Assembly: GCF_000812185.1 (NCBI RefSeq)
Contig: NZ_CP007026.1
Span: 681,222-745,221, forward strand
From: Candidatus Nitrosopelagicus brevis
Lineage (GTDB): Archaea; Thermoproteota; Nitrososphaeria; Nitrososphaerales; Nitrosopumilaceae
Length of the DNA stretch: 64,000 bases
Direction: 5' to 3'
The notes beneath the pieces were generated by a model. The model ran no database searches. It saw only the letters and a list, made by a program, of their open reading frames with translations, and was not told the origin of the DNA. The translations under genes and the position numbers were made by a program. Positions 15,887-24,517 of this stretch are shown piece by piece. Positions within the stretch are counted from its first letter, which is position 1, and each line of letters opens with the position of its first letter.

Positions 15887-16549
15887 ATGCTACTTGTTAT
15901 GTACAGTGGGGAATTAGAAGTACAAGCAAAGCGAAAAGCAGTTGCTGTTTTACAAGATGAGATAAACAGGATATTAAATGCAGGAAGAAGCCTTTCACAA
16001 TTACCAGAATTAATTGTAAAAAAAGACAAAGCTGGAATTAAAGATGCAATGGAGCAAATTACATCATTAGAGGAAGAAGTTGAGAGTTTAAGAAGGAAAA
16101 TTACAAGAGACGTTGCAGACGTAGGCGGTCTAATCTTAAATCGTGAAAATTTGCTAAATACGGCTTATACCATGGATGAGATTGCAGGATATATCACAGG
16201 AATTGCATTCAAATTATCAAATATCAAAGCAAGCACACTAAAATCATCAAAACTTGATGGAGACCTAACAGAATTAATTGAATTAGTAGTAGATGAGATT
16301 TACAAATTAAATGAAATTATTAGAAGTCTAAATTCAGATTCTGCAAAATCAATTGAATTAGCACAAGATACACAAAAACTAGAAAGAGAAATTGATATCA
16401 AATATCGAAAGATGGTATTGAAAGCACTTGAAATTTCTACTACAAGTGAAATGCTATTGATGAAAGATACAATAGAAGGAATTGAAGAAATGGCAGACAA
16501 ATGCCAAGAAGTATCAGATTCATTCATTCTTTTGGCATTGAGTTTATAG
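15887..16549 (+). CDS. PhoU/DUF47-like protein
   Basis: About 220 residues from ATG 15887 (or ATG 15899), almost wholly helical, with EVESLRRKITRDVADVGG and TMDEIAGYITGIAFKLSN matching PhoU-like three-helix bundles, and KDTIEGIEEMADKCQEVSDS near the end. Relatives bind metal clusters and regulate phosphate or metal transport, usually beside a PiT transporter; none is present here. A frame starting at 15776 overlaps the ligase and lacks a promoter, so it is rejected. A ccttaata box at about 15863-15870 lies 20-30 bp upstream. Confidence 0.7.
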   Translation: MLLVMYSGELEVQAKRKAVAVLQDEINRILNAGRSLSQLPELIVKKDKAGIKDAMEQITSLEEEVESLRRKITRDVADVGGLILNRENLLNTAYTMDEIAGYITGIAFKLSNIKASTLKSSKLDGDLTELIELVVDEIYKLNEIIRSLNSDSAKSIELAQDTQKLEREIDIKYRKMVLKALEISTTSEMLLMKDTIEGIEEMADKCQEVSDSFILLALSL

Positions 16550-16551
16550 TT

Positions 16552-17088
16552 TTGAAAACAGAATTACTAGAAAATCGTTTGATTGTATGGAATTTAGATG
16601 ATTCTAAAAAATTATTTGGTCAAGGTTACTATGGGAAACCTATTGGAATTCCAAAACCAAAATTAGATGAAATTAATGTTCCATTAATTTTAGATTTAAT
16701 TGAAGGATATTATTTAATGAGTAAATCGAAAATTCAAATCTATAAAAATAAAAAGAAAATTACAACTAAAAAAATGCTTGATATTTGTCAAGAGCAACAC
16801 CACAACTTTGAAAAAAAATTTCAAGTGTACAAAGATTTTAGAGATAAAGGGTATATTGTAAATCCAGGTATAAAATTTGGATGTGACTTTGCAGTATATC
16901 AAAAAGGACCAGGAATTGATCACGCACCATTTTTAGTTCAAGTTTACAACAGAAATGAGAATATGACATCAACAGACATTGTTTTAGCAGGAAGATTAGC
17001 ATCAAGTGTTAAGAAACAATTCATTTTAGCAATTCCATCTGGAAAGGATAAAGTTGATTATGTTGCACTTGATTGGTGGAAAGCTTAG
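16552..17088 (+). CDS. endA: tRNA-splicing endonuclease
   Basis: 178 residues from TTG 16552, two bases after the preceding stop. EndA excises introns from tRNA at bulge-helix-bulge motifs. The catalytic triad is visible: Tyr in CDFAVYQKG, His in IDHAPFLV and Lys in ASSVKKQFI. The N-terminal domain includes LIEGYYLMSKSKI, typical of the family. The upstream ATG at 16501 would overlap the PhoU-like gene by 49 bp and adds no conserved sequence. Single-domain size means it acts as a dimer or with a partner subunit; no second subunit is in the window. Confidence 0.92.
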   Translation: MKTELLENRLIVWNLDDSKKLFGQGYYGKPIGIPKPKLDEINVPLILDLIEGYYLMSKSKIQIYKNKKKITTKKMLDICQEQHHNFEKKFQVYKDFRDKGYIVNPGIKFGCDFAVYQKGPGIDHAPFLVQVYNRNENMTSTDIVLAGRLASSVKKQFILAIPSGKDKVDYVALDWWKA

Positions 17089-17456
17089 AAGCTCTTGATG
17101 TGACCAGCGATTTTATCAAATATTTCGAATTGAACCTTTGATACATTAAATTCAAAACTATTTTTCCATTTTCCATAGATTCTGACGCCTTTTGAAGTAG
17201 GATCAATAGTAATTGTTGCATCATCTACAGATTGCTGTGCAATAAGATCATTCAATACGGTATCGGCGTTTAAAGTATCAGCAATTTTTCCACCTTGCCA
17301 TTCAACTTTGGTGACCTTTTTTGAACCGAAATGTCCGGAGGTTTTTAGAATGGTTCTGGCGGTAAGGTCTACAGATTTTTCTGCTTGCTTTCTGACAATA
17401 AAATGAGCCTGAAAACGGTCTTGTGCACCCCAAGGAAGTGGATTTGGATCTTGCAT
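17085..17456 (-). CDS. hypothetical protein
   Basis: 123 residues without membrane segments. It opens MQDPNPLPWGAQDRFQAHFIV and has alternating strands and helices (KVTKVEWQGGKIAD, DATITIDPTSKGVRIYG). Its start is two bases after the stop of the next gene upstream (17459), so the two are cotranscribed. It overlaps the stop of endA by 4 bp. No family recognised, though the composition is that of a real, soluble, single-domain protein. Confidence 0.65.
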   Translation of the reverse strand: MQDPNPLPWGAQDRFQAHFIVRKQAEKSVDLTARTILKTSGHFGSKKVTKVEWQGGKIADTLNADTVLNDLIAQQSVDDATITIDPTSKGVRIYGKWKNSFEFNVSKVQFEIFDKIAGHIKSF

Positions 17457-17458
17457 AG

Positions 17459-17695
17459 TTATCCCTTCTGTATTATCTGAATGACGTCAATGTTAGTTCC
17501 AGTGACATCAAGACAGCCCTTGTTTGTAACCATTCGAGTGGTTTGTGAAAACACTCTACTGTAATAATCATCATTTTCAACATCATCAGTTGCAATTTCT
17601 TTTGGAGTTGAATCTACTGCGATCTCTTTTAGCATCTCGGAAAATTTTTCAGGCATTGATTGAATAACAAATGTATCAGGTTCTGTATCATGCAT
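17459..17695 (-). CDS. small acidic hypothetical protein
   Basis: 78 residues, acidic (MHDTEPDTFVIQSMPEKF), followed by TPKEIATDDVENDDYYSRV and a C-terminal TNIDVIQIIQKG. First gene of a two-gene minus-strand operon with the protein at 17085. It shares the 87-bp divergent intergenic region with the double SDR gene. Function unknown. Confidence 0.6.
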   Translation of the reverse strand: MHDTEPDTFVIQSMPEKFSEMLKEIAVDSTPKEIATDDVENDDYYSRVFSQTTRMVTNKGCLDVTGTNIDVIQIIQKG

Positions 17696-17747
17696 TAGCT
17701 ATCTTCAAGATTACCCTCAAATAAAGATAATTCTTGAGTGACAAGCA

Positions 17748-17757
17748 ATTAATATTG
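17748..17757 (+). promoter_or_regulatory. TATA-like box of the double SDR gene
   Basis: caattaatat-type AT-rich box centred about 30 bp before the TTG at 17783, placing the predicted transcription start near 17779, inside the palindrome that follows. Confidence 0.45.
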
Positions 17758-17762
17758 CAATT

Positions 17763-17781
17763 CTGACAAATTTTTTGTCAG
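17763..17781. promoter_or_regulatory. perfect palindrome at the SDR transcription start
   Basis: CTGACAAA-TTT-TTTGTCAG is a perfect 8-bp inverted repeat around 3 bp, ending one base before the TTG start codon and covering the predicted transcription start. A repressor bound here would block polymerase. RNA from it could also fold as a hairpin, but the leader would be too short for one if transcription starts inside it. Confidence 0.5.
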
Positions 17782-17782
17782 A

Positions 17783-19531
17783 TTGAAGTTCGAAAATAAA
17801 GTTGTTTTAATCACAGGCAGTGGAACCGGCATCGGAATGACGGTTGCAAAGAAATTCGTAGAAAATGGAGCCAGCGTCGTCATTTTAGGCAGAAGAAAGG
17901 AACCCCTTGATAGTACATCAGAAATGCTAACAAAAATCATCAATGAAAAAAACTCAAAAGGATTTGTAAAGATATTTTCAGGAGTAGATGTCAGTGATGA
18001 GAAATCAGTTACAGAGATGTTTGATGCTTTAAAAAATGAAGGTATCAACATAGATGTAATTGTAAATAATGCAGGAGTTTCAGGACCAGTCACATGTTTC
18101 CCACATGCACCATTAGAAGATTTTAGAAGTACAGTCGACATACATCTAACTGGAACATTTTGGACTTCCGTACAAGCATTAAAGGTAATGAAAGAAGGCG
18201 GCAAGATTATTACAATTTCAACATTCTTTGCTGAAGAAAGACCATTAGAGCAAAGACCATACAGATTCAGAGGCCCGTATACCGCATCACAAGGTGCAAA
18301 GAATAGATTAGTTGAAGCAATGTCTTGGGAATTAACAGAAAAAGGAATTATTTCGATTGGAACAAATCCAGGCCCAGTGCATTCAGATAGAATTTACAAA
18401 ACGGTATATCCAAAAGCTGCATCTGAATTTCTCAGAGTAAGCGGATTTGAAGATTTAACACCTGCAGAAGTTGAGGCTGCAAATAAAGAGATTGTAGGAT
18501 TACTTGGTGAAGATGAGGATACAATCAAGAATGGAATTAAAGCTGCAGCAGAAAAATTAGGAAAACAAGAATCAACATTTACAAATTTACTCAATAAAGT
18601 ACAAAGTATTGCTGAGAAAATTCAAAAAAATACATCAACAATGATTGCTGATCAACAATTCCTATCACAAGATCAAGTTGCAACAACAGTTCTAACATTA
18701 TCAGATGATCAACAAGCAAAAATTCTAAATGGAAAAATTATTCCAGGAGACAGAGTTTTCTATCCAGTAAGATCACATATTACATCAGTACCTGAGACTG
18801 TAAAACAATATGATTATTCATCAAAAATTGCAGTACTAACAATTGATGCAACTGATGAAGAAGATGCAAAGAAAGCTGAAGAAATTGCAACTAACGTACA
18901 AGCTAACGGAGGTCAAGCAATTTGTTTCATTTCAGACAAGTGTTCAAAAGAGATTCAAGATTCAATTGGAAATAAATTCCATTCACATGTAATAGATTTT
19001 TCAAATAATGAAGAAATTACAAGATGGTTCAACACAGCTAAATCAAAAGGAGACATTGAAGTATTCATACACATTACCGGCAAAGTTCCAACAATTTCAA
19101 AATTAACAGAATTATCTAGAAGTGAATGGGATGAGTTAACAGACAAATTCATCAATATTCCAGCTACTGTTAGTCAAAACGCAATGGGAATTTTTGTTCC
19201 TAATGGTTCGGAGGATCCTAGACTTTTCAAAGATGCAAAAGGACGTATCGTAATAATTGGTCCAGACCTCCCACATGGAAAGAAAATAGGAGGCGGAGAA
19301 AGAGCCAAAGTAGAAGTTTTCAGAGGAGCGCTAAGACCATTTGCAACGACAATTAACCAAGAACTAAGTGATGTTTTGAAATCAAATGTCAGAACATTCC
19401 TAGTATTAGCAGGAACAGTAGACGGTAAAGAGCCAAACAATGCCAGAATTACAGACACGGTGAATTATCTAATATCTGATGATTCAAAATCTAGTGCAGA
19501 AGTAATTTTCTGTCCTGATGAATCTAGATAA
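17783..19531 (+). CDS. double short-chain dehydrogenase/reductase (SDR) protein
   Basis: A 582-residue protein of two SDR-like halves. Half 1 (1-240) begins MKFENKVVLITGSGTGIGM with the TGxxxGIG cofactor loop, then VNNAGVSGPV and catalytic-site ITISTFF. The YxxxK motif reads YTASQ, so Gln replaces the catalytic Lys; a Lys lies three residues later. A helical insert (250-300) precedes half 2 (about 330-582), which keeps the fold outline (IAVLTIDATDEEDAKKAEE, GRIVIIGPDLPHGKK) but has no glycine motif. Start TTG 17783. Tandem-SDR proteins include the Chloroflexus malonyl-CoA reductase, but the missing Lys makes a matching reaction doubtful. The next gene is 3 bp downstream. Confidence 0.75.
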   Translation: MKFENKVVLITGSGTGIGMTVAKKFVENGASVVILGRRKEPLDSTSEMLTKIINEKNSKGFVKIFSGVDVSDEKSVTEMFDALKNEGINIDVIVNNAGVSGPVTCFPHAPLEDFRSTVDIHLTGTFWTSVQALKVMKEGGKIITISTFFAEERPLEQRPYRFRGPYTASQGAKNRLVEAMSWELTEKGIISIGTNPGPVHSDRIYKTVYPKAASEFLRVSGFEDLTPAEVEAANKEIVGLLGEDEDTIKNGIKAAAEKLGKQESTFTNLLNKVQSIAEKIQKNTSTMIADQQFLSQDQVATTVLTLSDDQQAKILNGKIIPGDRVFYPVRSHITSVPETVKQYDYSSKIAVLTIDATDEEDAKKAEEIATNVQANGGQAICFISDKCSKEIQDSIGNKFHSHVIDFSNNEEITRWFNTAKSKGDIEVFIHITGKVPTISKLTELSRSEWDELTDKFINIPATVSQNAMGIFVPNGSEDPRLFKDAKGRIVIIGPDLPHGKKIGGGERAKVEVFRGALRPFATTINQELSDVLKSNVRTFLVLAGTVDGKEPNNARITDTVNYLISDDSKSSAEVIFCPDESR

Positions 19532-19534
19532 AAA

Positions 19535-19996
19535 ATGGAAAAATTCAAAACAATAAAGGTAGGAAATTCCTTTGTTTCGACTACAAGTATTTCAAAAAAA
19601 GAATTAGATGAATATCTGGGTTTTTCAAGAATAAAAAATGCAATGTTTGAGATTGATTCAGGAAAAGACGAGAACCGAGTAATTTCTGGAAGAGCAATTA
19701 TTTCACGAATGGAGGGAGAGTTTACAAGATTAAGACAGATTTATGGAAATTATATTGTGTTGTATGGAATTGACGGAGATGAAGAATGGAAAAATAGACA
19801 AACCAGATTTGTCCGACCGGTATATACTGATCAAGTCTTACGACTCAAGTATACAATTTCAGATAAAAGAGATATCGATGATGAATATGGTTTGATTAGC
19901 GTGGATTTTGAGGCTACATTTGAAGATGGAGAATTAGTTTTAACCTCAAAGAAAAATCTCTATAGAATTAAAAAAGAGCCTCCATCGAATCGATAA
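19535..19996 (+). CDS. MaoC-like hotdog-fold protein
   Basis: 153 residues. KTIKVGNSFVSTTSISKKEL at the start and RPVYTDQVLRLKYTISDKR, then YGLISVDFEATFEDGELVL, match the strand pattern of MaoC/NodN hotdog dehydratases. The catalytic Asp-His signature (HxxDP-like) is not evident, so it may bind an acyl-CoA-like ligand without hydration. It follows the double SDR by 3 bp, suggesting a joint acyl-CoA or polyketide-like step; this is inference. Overlaps the TauE/SafE gene tail by 29 bp. Confidence 0.6.
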   Translation: MEKFKTIKVGNSFVSTTSISKKELDEYLGFSRIKNAMFEIDSGKDENRVISGRAIISRMEGEFTRLRQIYGNYIVLYGIDGDEEWKNRQTRFVRPVYTDQVLRLKYTISDKRDIDDEYGLISVDFEATFEDGELVLTSKKNLYRIKKEPPSNR

Positions 19997-20726
19997 TTAG
20001 TTTTACAGCAGCTGCTAAAAGAACTATTGTTACAAGAATTTTTAATTTTCTTTCTTTGATTTCTAATGATAATCTGGCGCCAAGTAGACCTCCACCAAAT
20101 GCACCAACTGCTAAGAAAAAGGCTTGTAAGTAATCAGGATGGCCTAATGCAGAATGAACTAAAAGACCACTAAGAGATGCAAACATCAAGATTAATTGGG
20201 CAGTAGGTGCAGCCCTTCTCATTGGAATTCCTATTCCAATAACCATTAATGGTACAAAGATAATTCCACCACCAATACCAAATAAACTGGAAATAATTCC
20301 TGCAAAGAAGCTAGCACCTGCAGAAAAAATCATCATTAAAGCAGTTTTGTTGTATGGTTTTTCATCGATTGCACGTTTGATGAATATGTAAACAGCAGAT
20401 GCTATCAATACAAATGCAAATAGAATTTGGAATGTAACAGGAGTCATCATATCAGAGACAAATGCACCTAAAATCGTGCCAGGAATACACATCAATCCAA
20501 GTTTTATTCCAATTCCAAATTCAACACGTTTTTGACGTGCATAAGATACAGTAGAGGCAACAGAATTACTAAATGCTGCAAAAAGACTGTTACTTGCTGC
20601 CAATGCAGGAGGAAATCCAGCAAATGTCATTGCAGGTACTGCAATTATTCCACCGCCTAGTCCTACAATAGAACCCAATACGCCGGCTGCAAATCCCAAT
20701 GGAATTAACCATAAATTTTCATACAT
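19968..20726 (-). CDS. TauE/SafE-family anion permease
   Basis: 252 residues with about eight membrane helices. The family signature GLGGGIIAVPAMTF (near 22-36) recurs in the second half as GIGGGIIFVPLMVIG, showing the internal inverted duplication of TauE/SafE. Family members export sulfite, sulfoacetate or other organic anions. Substrate cannot be told here. Divergent from the RAM-domain gene; a CTAATATACC box lies about 25-30 bp before the start. Confidence 0.85.
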   Translation of the reverse strand: MYENLWLIPLGFAAGVLGSIVGLGGGIIAVPAMTFAGFPPALAASNSLFAAFSNSVASTVSYARQKRVEFGIGIKLGLMCIPGTILGAFVSDMMTPVTFQILFAFVLIASAVYIFIKRAIDEKPYNKTALMMIFSAGASFFAGIISSLFGIGGGIIFVPLMVIGIGIPMRRAAPTAQLILMFASLSGLLVHSALGHPDYLQAFFLAVGAFGGGLLGARLSLEIKERKLKILVTIVLLAAAVKLIIDSMEALF

Positions 20727-20804
20727 TGTAAGGAGGACAGAAGATCATGAGGTATATTAGATTTAGGAAAGAAAATTTAACTGCAATGAGAACGTATTGG
20801 TACC

Positions 20805-21047
20805 ATGGCTCAAGCATTTGTTTTAATAAATTGTGAATTAGGTTCAGAAGAACACATTATTTCAGAATTGAAAACATTTGATGACATCGAAGAAGTTCAT
20901 GGGACATTTGGTGCATATGACATAATAGCAAAAGTGTCATCAGAATCAGTTGATAAAATTCGAGAAACTATCACATGGAAAATACGTAAAATTGAGAAAA
21001 TTCGCTCTACCTTGACACTAACTAAGATTGAAGGTCAAGGAGAATAA
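20805..21047 (+). CDS. stand-alone Lrp/AsnC ligand-binding (RAM) domain protein
   Basis: 80 residues: AQAFVLINCELGSEEHIISEL, then VHGTFGAYDIIAKV, then IRKIEKIRSTLTLTKIEG. This is the RAM/ACT-like effector domain of Lrp regulators without the helix-turn-helix. Such proteins sense amino acids and modulate full-length Lrp partners, none of which is nearby. Its stop codon abuts that of the SIMPL gene. Confidence 0.85.
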   Translation: MAQAFVLINCELGSEEHIISELKTFDDIEEVHGTFGAYDIIAKVSSESVDKIRETITWKIRKIEKIRSTLTLTKIEGQGE

Positions 21048-21860
21048 TTATTTCTGTGCAATGTAGAAAACTACACTTACATCAGTTCTAATTTCTTCAT
21101 CACCAGACATAATTGGTGCAGATTTCATTGAAGACTCCATTGCCATTCCAGCAAATGAAGATCTCATAGGACTGTCATAAAATGGCATGGCATTGTCGTG
21201 GATAATTACAGACTTTACTCCAACAATTTGTTGCTTCAATGGCACAAGTGCTTTTTCTGCTTTTTGTGTTGCATCAAGTATAGCATTGGAAATTAAATCA
21301 TCACTAATTTTTTGGGATTTTTCATCTGAAAGTTGAAATGAAACATTATCAACACGGTTTGCACCAGAAGACACTGCAATATCAATTACGTTTCCAGCCG
21401 AATCAATCTTATCAGTTTGAATGGACAGCATGTTGGATACACGATAACCAATTAGAATTTGTTTATCTTTTGAATCTGAAAAATCATATAACGGATAGAT
21501 TCTAAAATTCGATGTTTGAATGTCGTCTTCAGATATTCCAGAATTAGTTAATGATGAGATTACTGCGTTTAATGAGTTAGAATTTTGAGACAAAGATTCA
21601 TTTGCAGTTTTTGCTTCAGAGTCAACACCAAGAACAACAATTAATGTATCGGGTTCTGAAGAAGCAGTTGCACTACCTGAAACTGAAATGGTATTTTGTG
21701 AAGGATCGTATTTTTCTATCCAGTGAGTCATTAGCTCATCACTTATTTCAAATTCAGCGTCTTGAGATACAGCTTGATTTTCATATTGGGTTAAAGTTAC
21801 AGCAAAGGCTAAAACAAATACAACACCAACTATTACAGCGATGTTGATACGAGTGTCCAT
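21048..21860 (-). CDS. SIMPL-domain (DUF541) exported protein
   Basis: About 270 residues from ATG 21860. One hydrophobic segment at 4-22 (INIAVIVGVVFVLAFAVT) acts as a signal anchor. The SIMPL/DUF541 domain begins ISVSGSATASSEPDTLIVVLG and includes GISEDDIQTSNFRIYPLYDF and a hydrophobic core ending DEEIRTDVSVVFYIAQK. Relatives (BP26, YggE) occur in envelopes and are linked to oxidative-stress tolerance. An upstream start at 21872 is possible. A monomeric extracytoplasmic protein is the likely state. Confidence 0.82.
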   Translation of the reverse strand: MDTRINIAVIVGVVFVLAFAVTLTQYENQAVSQDAEFEISDELMTHWIEKYDPSQNTISVSGSATASSEPDTLIVVLGVDSEAKTANESLSQNSNSLNAVISSLTNSGISEDDIQTSNFRIYPLYDFSDSKDKQILIGYRVSNMLSIQTDKIDSAGNVIDIAVSSGANRVDNVSFQLSDEKSQKISDDLISNAILDATQKAEKALVPLKQQIVGVKSVIIHDNAMPFYDSPMRSSFAGMAMESSMKSAPIMSGDEEIRTDVSVVFYIAQK

Positions 21861-21913
21861 ACAATTTATCAAAAGATATAGTATAAAAATTCACGAGGTA
21901 TAATGAGATTACA

Positions 21914-22627
21914 ATGAAGGATATACCATTACTTGATCCAGTTACAGAATTAAAGAAATTATTTGATGCAAAAAAATTTGATGCAGCTATAGAATTTTGT
22001 CAAAAATTACTTGAAAAAGACCCAAATGACCCTATTGCATTGCAAAATCTAAGCACAGCATACTATATTGTAGGCGCATATGAAGATTCCATCAAATGTT
22101 CTGACAAGGCATTAGAAAAAGACCCAAATGAAGAACATGCAGTGAAAAATAAAATGCTTGCATTAGAGAAGCTTGAATTACATGATCAAGTTTTAGAGTG
22201 TTGTGAAATTCTATTATCAAAAAATGATAAAGATGTAGATGCGTTAGTCACAAAAGGTATTGCATTAAACAAAACAGGAAACCATGAGGATGCATTGACA
22301 TTGTATGATTTAGCGTTAGAGTTGGATAAAACAAATGTAGATGCGTTAATGAATATGGCAGTAACTTTGAGTTATTTAGAACGATATCAAGAATCAATTC
22401 CATATTATGATACTGTACAACAAATTATGCCCGATTTTTCTAGAGCCTCAATTGAAAAATCAAAAGCGTTCAAAAAATTAGGAAGAGAAGATGATGCATT
22501 TCTAGCAGCACAAGGTGTAAGATTAAAAGATGCAGAATTACTAAAAAAAGACGCAAAAGAAAACAAGTATTCAGTACAACATGCATTTTTGCTTAAAAGA
22601 TACAAAAACGTTGAGAAAAAGAACTAA
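21914..22627 (+). CDS. TPR-repeat protein
   Basis: 237 residues with about five TPR units (for example ALQNLSTAYYIVGAYEDSI and ALVTKGIALNKTGNHEDAL), followed by a basic helical tail. Similar in style to the TPR protein at 3827 but lacks the MGLFGKK start. Scaffold role; partner unknown. Its stop abuts argS. Confidence 0.82.
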   Translation: MKDIPLLDPVTELKKLFDAKKFDAAIEFCQKLLEKDPNDPIALQNLSTAYYIVGAYEDSIKCSDKALEKDPNEEHAVKNKMLALEKLELHDQVLECCEILLSKNDKDVDALVTKGIALNKTGNHEDALTLYDLALELDKTNVDALMNMAVTLSYLERYQESIPYYDTVQQIMPDFSRASIEKSKAFKKLGREDDAFLAAQGVRLKDAELLKKDAKENKYSVQHAFLLKRYKNVEKKN

Positions 22628-24514
22628 CTACATTCTTTCAGGTGCATCAATACCAAGTAAACTTAGTGAAGATTTGAGAGTTTTTTGGAACGACACAACA
22701 AGACATAATCTAGCATTTAGTAATTCAGGAGTTTCAGATTTCAATACTTTAACATGTTCATAAAATGAAGAAAAGGTCACTGCCAAATCATAGGAATATT
22801 TTGCAATCACTTTAGGCGAAAAGTTATTGACAGAGTCATTGACCTGTACATCAAACATTGCAATTTTTTTTATGAGATTTTTTTCATATTCAGAAGATAA
22901 TAATTCAAATCCAGAATCAAAATTAGGTTTAGTTTCTGTTTTTTCAAGTATTCTAGATGCACGTGCGTATGAATATTGTATGTAACTACAAGTATCACCT
23001 TCTAAACGAAGAGAGTTTTTCAAATCAAATGTAATGATTTTGTCTAAATCAGGTTTTATCATTTCATAACGGATTGTTCCAACTGCCACAATATTTGCAA
23101 TATTTTCAAGTTCAGATTCAGACAAATTCTCATTTCTGCTTTTTGATTCATCATAAACACGTTTTGTGAGTGTTTCAAGCACTGTATCGGCATTCACATA
23201 CAGGCCTTTACGACCAGACATTTGTGCAGATTCACCATCAACTGATAATCCCAGTGATTTTACAGTATCGGCACTCAAAGTGACAGATTCATAGCCAAGG
23301 TGTGTGTATGCGCCTTCTTCTTTGAATTTTGCCATCAAACCAGATACTATTTTTTGTAAACGAATTTGCCTATTATCAATTACAGTAATCACTTTGTTAC
23401 CAGACAAATTTAGTTTATCGTCATCATGATCAGAAATTTCATCCAAAGTTGTCTCATAAAGTGTTTGAGAATTTTTTTGTGTGGAGTGAATTTTATAAGA
23501 AAATGGATCATCAACAAGACCTAGTTTCCAAGCTGCATATGGAATATCTTTTGCAATATACGTTGCAACACCATTGCTACGAACTAGTATCTTGTCATCT
23601 TCGCCTTCTGCAGGAATCACCCAACATCCAGCATTATCGCCTGTTTCTTCATATTTTATTTGGTTTTCAGATTTTAATTTCTCAAATATTTTATCCCATA
23701 ATTTTGAATGTATGATTTGAGATTCAAAATTAAGACAGTCATAAAAGACTCCTAAATTCCACACAGTTTTTAGTTGTTCATCTAATACTTTTCGAGTAAT
23801 TGTTTGTGCCATTTTTGAAATGGTACTTGAACTGTCTTCAATTTGTTTCAGAATTTCATGCCGTTTTTCTTCTAATTGTTTATCGGTTTCATACTTTTCA
23901 GTGGTTTTAACATATACAGTATCACCACAATAATGATCAAATTTTTCATTTTCAGGAGGTTCTTGTGAAAATCCAAGTTCAGTGAAACCAACTATGATGT
24001 CAGCAACTTGTAAACCAGAATCATCAACATAATTTAAGACCTTTACATCAAAGTTTCCTTTTCTTAGAATTTTAGAGACAATATCACCTAAGATTACATT
24101 TCGAATATGCCCAACGTGTAGAGCTTTGTTTGGATTAACAGAAGTATGTTCTACAACAATTTTTTCATTATGTCCAATATCAAGTGAACCATAATTTTCT
24201 TGGAGAGAAGAATTGATTACAAGATTAGTGAATTGTGTGTAATCAATATTGAAATTGAGATACCCACTGGCATGTGATTCAACATTTTTAATTTGTGGGA
24301 TATCATCAAATTTGTATAATTTTGACAGCTCTTTAGATATCTCTTGGGGGCTTTTTTTGAGCTGTTTTGAGAGTAAAAATGCAACATTACACGTTATGTC
24401 ACCAAATCCAGGTTTTGCAGATTCAACTGAGAATGTGACAGGATCATAATTTTGAGAATCTAAAATTTCAGACGTCTCCTTTCGTATATTTTCAAGTAAT
24501 TCTAGAAATACCAT
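22628..24514 (-). CDS. argS: arginyl-tRNA synthetase
   Basis: A 628-residue class I synthetase that charges tRNA-Arg. An N-terminal Add-1 domain (1-120) precedes the HIGH box ALHVGHIRN. The KMSKS position reads QMSGRKG, as in many ArgRS that lack a canonical loop. The C-terminal DALR anticodon-binding domain begins near YSYARASRILEKT. It lies 3 bp downstream of the phosphoglycolate phosphatase gene, so the two likely form an operon. Confidence 0.95.
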   Translation of the reverse strand: MVFLELLENIRKETSEILDSQNYDPVTFSVESAKPGFGDITCNVAFLLSKQLKKSPQEISKELSKLYKFDDIPQIKNVESHASGYLNFNIDYTQFTNLVINSSLQENYGSLDIGHNEKIVVEHTSVNPNKALHVGHIRNVILGDIVSKILRKGNFDVKVLNYVDDSGLQVADIIVGFTELGFSQEPPENEKFDHYCGDTVYVKTTEKYETDKQLEEKRHEILKQIEDSSSTISKMAQTITRKVLDEQLKTVWNLGVFYDCLNFESQIIHSKLWDKIFEKLKSENQIKYEETGDNAGCWVIPAEGEDDKILVRSNGVATYIAKDIPYAAWKLGLVDDPFSYKIHSTQKNSQTLYETTLDEISDHDDDKLNLSGNKVITVIDNRQIRLQKIVSGLMAKFKEEGAYTHLGYESVTLSADTVKSLGLSVDGESAQMSGRKGLYVNADTVLETLTKRVYDESKSRNENLSESELENIANIVAVGTIRYEMIKPDLDKIITFDLKNSLRLEGDTCSYIQYSYARASRILEKTETKPNFDSGFELLSSEYEKNLIKKIAMFDVQVNDSVNNFSPKVIAKYSYDLAVTFSSFYEHVKVLKSETPELLNARLCLVVSFQKTLKSSLSLLGIDAPERM

Positions 24515-24517
24515 TTA

